Position numbers and translations under genes: made by a program | Shown: piece by piece, positions 19,591 to 28,996 of the stretch | How positions within the stretch are numbered: position 1 is the stretch's first letter | Layout of the letters: every line of letters begins with the position of its first letter | Notes under the pieces: model-generated | Databases searched by the model: none | Told to the model about the DNA's origin: nothing | Seen by the model: the letters and a program-made list of their open reading frames with translations, nothing else | From: Lingula anatina | Taxonomy: Eukaryota > Brachiopoda > Lingulata > Lingulida > Lingulidae | DNA: 31,875 nt | NCBI RefSeq assembly: GCF_001039355.2 | Contig: NW_019773810.1 | Coordinates: forward strand, 6,877 to 38,751 | Direction of reading: 5' to 3'

Positions 19591-21034
19591 TTAATCGACG
19601 ACAAATTTCAACAACAATGAAAGTGACTTCCCTAATGTAGATGGAAGGAAAATATTGATTAAACAGTCGGAGTGATAAATCTTGTAATCTGAATTTTCTT
19701 TTTCAATTAGGAATGGTCTTAAGCCGCAAATAGAGCTCAAAGGTGGAAAGGCATTCCTAGTTTTAGATGATATCTCAACTCAGGGGTTTTGGTTCAGTAA
19801 AGAAATTGGTTCAAAAAGTGGTCTAAAGTTTAATAACAATATTTTAGCCCACTTTGACCAAACGTTTATAAGAAATAATCTAAATATGAAATATTGCGTA
19901 TGTTTTATAACAGAAAGACATGGCTTATGTTCCAGACTGGCACTTCCTTTATTTAATTGGAATATTTTGATATTAAAAGTTTTTTGTCATGAACAGTTGA
20001 AGTAGACTAAATTATAAGTAGAAAAGTTTAGATCAAATTTCAGGCATATCTCTTTTGAGAAACTGGACCCAGATTCGGATTTTCCGCCGAAGCTCGGAGC
20101 GATAGCTTTTTGTAACTATAAAAAAGCAGAAATATGAAGCGACCTACAGTTCTTCGTGTTTTGGTTCTAAAGTTCCAGCCGTTTGAGCAGCCGTGCGCGA
20201 CTATATTAGTTTTATTTGAGATGCACGATATTCAGAGACAACGCCTCTCATCTTTCTTATGTCTCTGTACTATTCATTCTACTTTAAAACAGTGTAATGT
20301 GGCACCGTGTTGCATGCTTACATTTCAAAATGTTACAACTGTCACTCATTTTACAGGCCAATGAGAAATGAAGTGCATTATGTCATAAACCGACCGGTAA
20401 CCTGGCTTTCAGAATTCTCTTGAATCCAACCACTTAAGACTTAATCTTGATCAACTAACTGGTGATAAACCCTTTTAGTCTATCTATTTACAATTTTGTT
20501 CTTTTTTATATATTCTTTTATGTATTTATGTTATTATTTTGTATTCATTATTAATTCATTGCCCTAATTGTAACTCCATTATACTATATGTATATTTTTT
20601 CATTCAAAGAGTAGAAACGAAAACGGAGACACTGCAAATCTCAAACATGCCATTATCGAAAAACATTTTAATTTAACACAAAATCCCTTCACTTTGAAAC
20701 TTTGCTAAAGAGGCCATGGGAAGATACTACTCATGTTGTTTCGACATCGCGCATAAATGTCATTTGTCTTCCAGGAATTTTATGAAGGTTTCGAGTCGCT
20801 GCGGTTGGGCAATGACGCAGACTTAAGTCTGATCTTATTTTAACCATAAAACTAAGACAAATGGTGGGCTTTCAAATTGTTGGTGCACGTTGTAGGGCGG
20901 TGCTGACACGAAGGAATTCAGAATATCATTGTGCAATTGCAGTTTGGAGGGGGTGGGGTGAGATACCTCCGTCGCGTGCATCCCCCCCCCCTACCATCCA
21001 GTCCCCTCATACTATCCTTGGTGACACCCCTTTC

Positions 21035-21101
<67 letters not shown>

Positions 21102-21102
21102 T
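21035..21102. repeat. (AAT)n microsatellite, about 22 units
   Basis: Perfect trinucleotide array, near short C runs (20983 onward and 21353-21366). Confidence 0.97.
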
Positions 21103-23304
21103 AGTTTATTTAAGACAATGCAACCGAAAGGTTGAAAGTGTACAGATTAATGAGATAAATAAATATTATACGCCAAAATATTCACACAAAATATGTCCAG
21201 GAAGATCAAATTAAATTCAAAATAAACGTTAAAGAAAACGGGTAAACGTGTTAAAGAAACGTTGTCACATTGTGTCCTCTTCTTACTAGTATAACAGAAA
21301 AACTGTCCTCGTCGACTGTTTTATATTTTTGAAGCGGGTCTCTTTTAAATTGCCCCCCCCCCCCCCAACCCATTAGCAAAGACCTGATCTGCCAGTGCTG
21401 TTCAGAAGGTTTAGAGATGTTAGAAGGTAGCTTCGCCTTTTATGTTGTTTAGTTCGACCAAAAGTCTTTCGCCCTCCTGCCACCTCCCCCTCCCCTTCTA
21501 CGGGCCTATTTTATCGTACGTATCGTCTGGGTCATTGTTTGCAATATTACATGTATTAACGAGCACATACTTCATGTTTTCATGGGGTTAACGGCAGTCG
21601 TTTTCGGATATATCAAAATAACAAATGACCATCAAGAAGTCAAGGAAATAACGAGTCTTCAGTGAAGGAATTTCCGCTCGAAAAATGTCCGCAACAAATT
21701 GATGAACAGCAATTTCCCCACTACACGTCGACATGCTTCCTCGACAAGATTGATGCCTGGCACGAGTACAAGAACCGGCCACAACGGCAGATTAATACTG
21801 CCAGCCTGCAGCAGACGCTCATGATAACAATTCGATTTAAAAATGTAACAGGGAACCAATTTCCTGCACCAAAGCCAATAATAGAAGCATACATCACTTT
21901 GATCATCGCCGCACGCATACGGTACGCGTACATCATGATGTCGCTACTTTGCGGTCTTTATATCTGTCTTTAAATGTCCTGTGACGTCATGTTCCGCCAA
22001 CGTTTTCCTGGCGATCAGAGATAGGGAGTGAGTGGTCAAGGAATCTCAAAAGGTGTTTCACAGATTTTGGTAAAATATTCAAGAAAGTCAGTTACATATC
22101 TATAAAAGATGTATATCAATGTCCTGCAAATGGCCTTTAATCTTTTTGTATCATTATTTCTATTTAATCCTCAAAATTATCGCTGAATTCCCCTTGCGTC
22201 ATGTGATACGGAAGCTTGCGCATTGATATGTGCGTTTCTAAAGATAAAACTCCCCACAATAAATGCCTTTTATCTTTTACATTCTACTTACAGAATGATG
22301 TTACAATGCCTGGCAATTACAGATCAAAAATAACCCTAGCTACTATTTTCGTGTTACCATTATACTTAGTGGGTCTCTGTTTTCACTAAGTGATGATTAC
22401 CTATTATTCACAGCGGAGGAAAAATGGGTGATTAGTCTAAATCTTGCCTTTATCTGGCAAGCTTTCAAGTTTTGTCTCTTGTAAGAAATAAGCACAAAAG
22501 CCATTTCCTTGGTCGTCCGTGTTGACACACATCACATAACGCCCATCATTTATTCGACTTTAACCAATCTACATACTGTTATTAAGGCAGACTTAACCTA
22601 TTTTTCCCCAGTATTTCAAGCAAATACGAGCAACGCTGTTAACGTATGTTCCCTACAGTATTTGTTTGATAAAATGGTTTAGAACAAAAATGTAATTTGT
22701 GAAACAAAACTGATTTCGACCCTAACGAAATAATACCCACTTACATGTAGCCTATCTCTAACAGCATCATCCATTACTTGTAGCGCCAAGGAAAACATTT
22801 GTCAATCCTATGAAAATGGATTGTTTTGATTTTCACATTAATGGAGGCTCTAATGGACTGTTGACTCCAGAGGGACAGAGAGGAATGACCGTGAAATTCA
22901 AGATTTACGTCGAGTACAATCAACGTGCCTCGACGACACTCGGAGACCGTTGACAGATGAAACTTTGTCATACAATTTCATTGATGAAAAAATTATGTCA
23001 CTCGCCTAGACCAAATGTCAACTGCGCTGTTAATATTTCGTTGCATTAACGCCAAGATAAAGGTTGGTATTAAAACAGACAATGGTAAGATTTTTAGAAA
23101 GTATAATCCCTTTCCACACCGAGAGGCACATTTGAAGGGTTGACAACTCTCAAATAATCAAAATAGCGACCAGTTAATCGGTTTTCTTTTAGTTGGTATA
23201 TTACATTGTGCAAGGAAACAAAACCCCAGAAGCAAAATAACATGTAAACCTTTCAGACTGATGTGGTATGGAAAACTATTTCGCTCAATGTGAAAAGGGC
23301 CTAA

Positions 23305-23503
23305 GAGCTCATTCCCAATAAAACTATCGGTCTACGTAGACCGATCCAACTCCGTGGTTATTGCAATCAGACTAATTAATTTATATGAGAACGTTGGAAA
23401 CAAGAGGAGGCGTGATGATTTATAAACCTGATTGCATTCAGCACGAGTCCCCGTGGAGTTGGTTCGATCTTCGCAGACCGATAGTGTCATTGGAAATGAG
23501 CCC
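23305..23503. mobile_element. Fold-back/MITE-like inverted repeat, about 199 bp
   Basis: The arm at 23305-23357 pairs with 23451-23503 (GAGCTCATT...ACTATCGGTCT...CCAACTCC...TGG) at roughly 80% identity, and an inner pair TTGCAATCAG/CTGATTGCA lies in the loop. The left arm also holds a perfect 20-base palindrome at 23326-23345. No coding capacity. Confidence 0.8.
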
Positions 23504-25481
23504 AAATTTTCACGGAGAATTAAGTTATTCCTAAGCTAAGATGTGTTACTCTATGAATACATACAACCGGCAGCAATTGATGTCTACTAATCTCCCCGTA
23601 AGGCTAAGTGGCATTATTTAATGAGGTCATCAGTGTTTGGTAGGTTAGTGGTCATTAAAAACCCCCGCAGTAGCTGCCATTAATTTGTCATCAGATATCC
23701 TTGTGATGAGTGTATTTTATCCTATATTTCTATTTGCACGTGCCATTGGGTGCACAGATGAAAGAAAATACTTTTATAAGATTTAGATATGTGATTGAAT
23801 GCACTGGTGATGAATTTGTGGAATTAGTTTCCCGGAACTGAAATTCGTAATAAATTTTTCATTACGCTTGACCTGTGCAACAAATTTGACCGCTCTGTTT
23901 GTTATTGACTCAAACACCAAAAAAAATAAAAACTTAAAATTTAGAAATCAATAAAATTCTGTTTGCCGTTACTTTGTGAACGGTTCTGGTGTCATATGGT
24001 ATACGGTGTAGCTTGGTGCGAGAGGGAAAATTGGTAAAATTAAAAAAGAAAATTGCTACATATAGGTCTAACACTTATTGTGCACGGTTATTTAAGTGAA
24101 CACAGTTTAATACATGTATATTCTCTTTAAGCAAAAAAATTACAAACTGTTAAGACACACTGTCAATATATACTTATACAAATATATTGTTAGATTATAC
24201 TTCAATCTTTGCCCAAAACATGGAGGAAAAGCTGGGAAGTTGATAACAGTTGAGACAGATCGCGTTGTGTTAGTTATAATTACTTAGCGGATACACAATA
24301 CGGTTCGAAATAAGAATTCTCAGTTGGAAGTACGCTTATGCGCCCCTTCCCTTCTGCCCACTACGTTCCATCTTTCAAAAAAAAATGGCGGGTTCAGACC
24401 CTTTATTCACCATTAACAAAAAAAAAAAAAAAAAACAGAACATCGCTTCCTAACATTGTTACCTCGATGATCGCCATCCATTAGCTTTGTCTTGATAGCT
24501 CTCTTAAGGACCTAACCAATACAGAGCAAAGACTAATTGCCATAAAAAACACAGTTAACAAGGAATTTCATTGCGTTATTCTTTTTTTTTTTTTTTTGTT
24601 GAAAGGCAAACATCTACCTATTATAACATATTCCATCTATTTTTGTTCCACCGATTCTAGATGTGTTTTCAAACCAGTTTCTGTCGGTACCAGATAATGT
24701 CCCACAAATGACGATATCTTAGTTGCAATCTCGAATTTTGGTGTTTTATCAAGACCCGCCTTGAAGCTGATTTCCTAATCAATGATATAATATCTCAAAA
24801 TCGGTAAGATGTTTAGAAAACTGTTTAGATATTTCACATAATCACCCAAAGTTTTGATAATGCCGGAATGGCGGGGGCTTCTCGTAATGCACGATTTTTT
24901 GATTACGTTAATACAAAATAATAATTCGCCTTTCCTATGATGAAATGAAAAGCAAACCTAAAAGTGGATCCTTTGCCACACAACGCCAGATGAACACGAA
25001 CGTTGAAACTGTGCCAAGTCATTCATCATTTTCAGTAACAAATAAAATAATGCATTTCAGCTGAGAATATTGAATTGAATCCGAGCCAGGAAAAGGAGCT
25101 AATATTAATCATTTGGGCCAAATCATGTGTAATGTAAGTTATCATTTCCGTGGCATTTTATTGTTCAGTCGTCTCAAAAACTGATGTACTTAATTGATCA
25201 CGTCATCTAACAAACAGGACTGAGGTCTTTATAGATCATATAGTGTGTGTGATACTTTAAATTTGACTTTGCAACAGGCGGATATGGGAATGTCGGTAAG
25301 GAGAGGGTGGGCGGGGGTATATTATTTTTTTAATTCTTCATTTGCATTGGGGAATATACGTGCATGATGGATTTTGCTTTTAAGTGACAAGATGCCATAA
25401 ATATGTTTTTCTACCAACTCTCGTAACGCCAAGTAATTTTTATGTCCGACTAATGTGAAGGTTGTTTTTCATAACCCAATC

Positions 25482-25483
<2 letters not shown>

Positions 25484-25559
<76 letters not shown>
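25484..25559. repeat. Compound (CT)n-(AT)n microsatellite
   Basis: About 20 CT units run directly into about 18 TA units. Confidence 0.97.
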
Positions 25560-25563
<4 letters not shown>

Positions 25564-26143
25564 TGTGCTTTTCAGCAATATATTTCCAGATCCACTACCA
25601 TATCCTGTGTTCATTAAAAATAATAAGTTGCATATTAGATTGAGTATGATATGATATGATCCGTGTATCTTTTTTATTTAGACACATGTACATATACATT
25701 TTCATTATTGTACTGTAATTCGGCGATAGAGTAAACTGCACGTTCGCCGAAATATCCCCTGCACAAGAGTTGGGGGAAGTGGGAAACGCAACCTTTTGGG
25801 AAGTAAATTAAGAAGCATTTGCTGATTAACGTTAATGTATTGGTTTGATTTGATGCCACGTTTCTCTCACAGACACCTGGGTCGAAAGCGTTTCATTTCA
25901 TTGAAGTTCGCAGACTGAGTACTAATGCTACGAGGCGGCAGTATCGGATAACTAATCCACCTAAATGTTATTTTTTAAAGATTAAAACTAGTTTAAACTA
26001 GCTGAGAAGGCGAGCCTTGTGTATTTGATGTATTTGAGAGTGTTTTTTTCCAGATGATCACACCGTCTCAAAATGTGCGCCCAATGAACACCCAACTGCA
26101 AGTAACGCGTTCACTAGCACTGTTGACTATATCATGGGTTTAA

Positions 26144-26300
26144 TACTAATTAGTTACCCTCTACCAGGGCGACAGATTGATTTTTCACAGATATTCACAG
26201 ATAGGTCTCTAGATAAATAGACAGTCATTTGGTCTGGTTTCGATTCAGCAAAAAATGTCCACAATAATAACCGAGACCCTGGAAGAGGGTACTAATTAGT
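26144..26300. repeat. Inverted repeat with about 24-bp arms, possible MITE remnant
   Basis: The arm ending ACCCTCTACCAGGG (26144-26169) is inverted at 26277-26300 (CCCTGGAAGAGGGT...AATTAGT). The interior is not symmetric. Confidence 0.7.
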
Positions 26301-26808
26301 CAGGATCGTGAGCGTCGGCCTTATTTGATCATTCGATCCTTAGGTAGAAAGGTGTAGAAATGTGATACCTAGTAAGAACATGTAAGTACTTTATGTCATC
26401 CATGTTGATTAATTGAAACGCACTTATGTTACTGGGACTCTGCTATGTTAACATATTATATGACAAACAAATTATTTACCGCAAGAATGAGAAAAACCTA
26501 TTAATCAAACATACAATATACAACTTGCGCAACAAACTGACATTTCATGCAAGGTAGGTAATCTGATGTCAACTAATAGGAAGTGCCGTTCAATCATCGA
26601 ACATAACTTCATTTCCTGTGTAATGGCATACTTTCAACGATTATGTAAGATATTCTCATGAAAGAAGAACATTTATTTTCAATAAATGAACAGATTATGA
26701 CCTCTACAATTTGTTAGAATGTGCAGACGTGTTTTTAACAGCACAGTGCAGCAGGGCGTGAAGCACAATATTGAACTGTATATTTTCTTTCCCCCTCCTA
26801 ACCCCCAT

Positions 26809-26814
<6 letters not shown>

Positions 26815-26844
<30 letters not shown>
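26815..26844. repeat. (CT)n microsatellite
   Basis: Fifteen or so CT units after a pyrimidine-rich stretch. Confidence 0.95.
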
Positions 26845-26849
<5 letters not shown>

Positions 26850-27286
26850 TCTACTGATTTCCGTTCCTCATAGGTACACTTCATGACTTTAAAAATTCCC
26901 CAGAAGCTTATTTTAACCATCCACAGCTTCTTATAAAACCTTACATACACATTTAAAACAATTTAGCCCTTTTAATACTTTTTTCTGGAGCGTACCTGCT
27001 GTTGATACTTTCATCGGAGCTTACGAAGATGGTTGTTGGTTAATACATTGTATGACTGGCCAGACATTTAAAACTATACCAACCTTTATAAAGTTAATTA
27101 AAAGACGAATTAAAGTGCAGAGAGGAATAGATAAACGCTTAGTGAGTACGAAAAAATTGGTCATTTTCCCAGGAAAATCCATTTTGTCGGGTTAATCCCA
27201 TAGAGTTGCCCATTAACGTTGAGAATAATATTAACAAAAATAACTAAATAATAATAGTAACAATACCTAGAAAATGATACTTTTAC

Positions 27287-27287
<1 letters not shown>

Positions 27288-27333
<46 letters not shown>
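27288..27333. repeat. (AAT)n microsatellite
   Basis: About 15 perfect trinucleotide units. Confidence 0.96.
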
Positions 27334-27859
27334 GGGTGATCATGCTAACATGGTAAATATGATCAGTTTCTTTCCAACAGGTCCCAGAACTTCCATTAGC
27401 AGCGCTTTGTGTTCGCTCATAATACACTAAAAGCTTTTCAATTTGATACGCATTCTTCTCAGAATCTGAACTGCCAAAGTTTCATTTTTTTCTCTTAACT
27501 ACAAATCACATCGTTTATATCCTGACAAGGATCCATTCAGCATGACAGAATCTCAGAAAACTCAGACAAAATAAATCAATGACACCAATAGCCGCACACA
27601 AAGCAAGCAAAATGCTAGACCAGTTTCTAACGTTTTGTGTTAATGTGACGTCATGCATGGGCTCCTATGGTTTAACACACAGTTTTGATGGCTCTCCATC
27701 GACCCCCTGCTGTTCCCACCAGTCCCATTAAAAAGTCCCTTTGCAAACTTTTCATCGCCAGTGTGCTTTTAACCTGTGCGCCACTGTGTCGTAGACAATA
27801 CTACACAGCTCTCTTATTGTGCAGGCTCATTCTTGGAATTAGCACGCCGCTGCGCAGTT

Positions 27860-28294
27860 CTAAACCATTACGCGCCCGGCGTTTTGCGAGGAGAAGTTAC
27901 TATGGCGTAGCGGGGTGCAATCAACGCTGTTAAGATCCATAGAGTGTAAGCGCTGCTGACGTAACACAGTTACAACGCCGGCTGACGTCACGACTGCTGT
28001 TGACGTCAAAGTTTGGTGTTCGCTGCTGTTGGAACACTGGGGCCCGTAAGGAGGTCGATAGGATCGCTTACCGCAATTAATTACCCTTCGAAACGCTGTC
28101 CTGAACTTGATGGACATGGCATTGTAGAGGATAGGGTTGATGGTGCTATTGAGGAATATCATGTTCCGGCAGAACAAGATGTAATAAAGGTTCAGGAAAT
28201 GCTTGTCTACAAATGAGTTGTACAGCACCAGGAGTCGGTACGGCAGCCACAGCGCGGCAAACAGGGCCACTACCACTACCAGCATCTTCACAAC
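27860..28294 (-). CDS. TRHR: TRH-receptor-like GPCR, last exon (TM6, TM7, C-tail), 5' partial
   Basis: The acceptor CTCATTTCAG lies at 28295 and above; 144 codons run to TAG at 27862-27860, phase 0 start. Residues about 4-28 form TM6 with LWLPYR (the CWxP variant shared with TRHR). Residues about 36-58 form TM7 with FCRNMIF and NSTINPILY (NPxxY). Helix 8 is SIKFRTAFRRVINC, with Cys74 a likely palmitoylation site. A Ser/Thr-rich tail of about 70 residues follows. The Tyr and Arg equivalent to human Tyr282 and Arg306, known TRH contacts, are both present. Start of the exon at the TM6 entrance matches the intron position I recall for vertebrate TRHR genes. In protostomes TRHR-type receptors can answer other amidated peptides such as EFLGamide, so the ligand is inference. 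TM1-5 exons are outside the window. The receptor would be a plasma-membrane, probably Gq-coupled protein. Confidence 0.9.
   Translation of the reverse strand, partial: VVKMLVVVVALFAALWLPYRLLVLYNSFVDKHFLNLYYILFCRNMIFLNSTINPILYNAMSIKFRTAFRRVINCGKRSYRPPYGPQCSNSSEHQTLTSTAVVTSAGVVTVLRQQRLHSMDLNSVDCTPLRHSNFSSQNAGRVMV
28066..28072 (-). promoter_or_regulatory. Candidate internal 5' splice site in the receptor exon
   Basis: On the minus strand AATTGCG|GTAAGC lies directly after the helix-8 cysteine codon; the exon would end at 28072 in phase 1. It would convert the last exon into an internal one and exchange the C-tail. The phase fits the acceptor at 17719. Confidence 0.45.
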
Positions 28295-28389
28295 CTGAAA
28301 TGAGAGAAGACAAGGTGTTTAGCGCTTGTTATAAAAGAAAAAGTTTAGAATTTCACCAGCTGGGTTGGACAGGAGGACCTAAGACTGTA

Positions 28390-28996
28390 ATGCAAGGCTG
28401 ACACTTGCACGATTCTGTGGCACGCATTGGCACGACTCGATTCGTGCCAGAGCGCAAACTAGTCGTAAACTGGCGTGAAGTGCGCGTAAACTCGTCGTGA
28501 CTGCATGCCATGTCGGGACGAGAATTATGAAATGTTAAAAATTTTGGTCACGACAAAATTTCGGGACCGGGTCGTGAACTATGCGCAAACTGTTTGTGAA
28601 CTTGTCGCGAACTCGTAGAGACGATGCGGGAGGATGCGTGCCAGTGCGTGGCAGTGCGCGCCATGCCACGACTGTTACGAACTGCCACGAATAGTTTACG
28701 AACAGCTCACGTATATTGCGTGTCAAAGTCGGCACGACACCGTCCGAATTGCGCAAACTCGTCGTGCCAATGCGGGAAGTGCGTAAACTATGCGCAAACT
28801 ATGCATGAACTTGTGCCAGTTCGTGTCAATGTGGACACGCATTCGTAAACTATTCGTTAGCTCGTCGTGAACTCGTCGTGAACTATGCGTGAACTAGTAG
28901 GGGACAGTGCGGGAGCCTCCCAATTCGTGCCCCAAAGTGGCACGACTTGCCACGACAAAATCGGGACCAAAAGTCGTGCAAGTGTCAGCCTTGCAT
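28390..28996. mobile_element. CpG-rich fold-back element with 23-bp perfect terminal inverted repeats, about 607 bp
   Basis: Terminal repeats at 28390-28412 (starting ATGCAAGGCTGACACTTGC) and 28974-28996 are exact inverse copies. The interior is made of degenerate recurring words such as CGTGAACT, CGTAAACT, GCGCAAACT and CGTGCCA, mostly in one orientation, and is strikingly CpG-rich. No ORF with a recognisable domain. It lies in the intron about 95 bases upstream of the receptor's last exon. Confidence 0.88.

Larger units (their letters stand above)
17719..27859. other. Long AT-rich non-coding stretch (intergenic, or intron of the receptor gene)
   Basis: No convincing exons. If the alternative-tail model is right this is intron of the minus-strand receptor; otherwise it is intergenic plus receptor 3' UTR. 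Contents listed separately: microsatellites, two inverted-repeat elements, a 22-bp duplication and one weak ORF. Segments near 23580-23700 and 25030-25160 have the look of conserved non-coding elements but cannot be shown to be so here. Confidence 0.5.

Noticed and set aside
20861-21214. 117-codon ORF with an Asn run
   Set aside because: Produced by the (AAT)n array; no splice sites or domain.
21588-21973. Overlapping ORFs on both strands, somewhat higher GC
   Set aside because: No domain, no consistent splice sites, and both strands open equally; more likely non-coding.
27685-27933. 82-codon plus-strand ORF
   Set aside because: It overlaps the receptor exon end antisense, is Arg/Leu-rich without a domain, and the opposite strand carries the GPCR.
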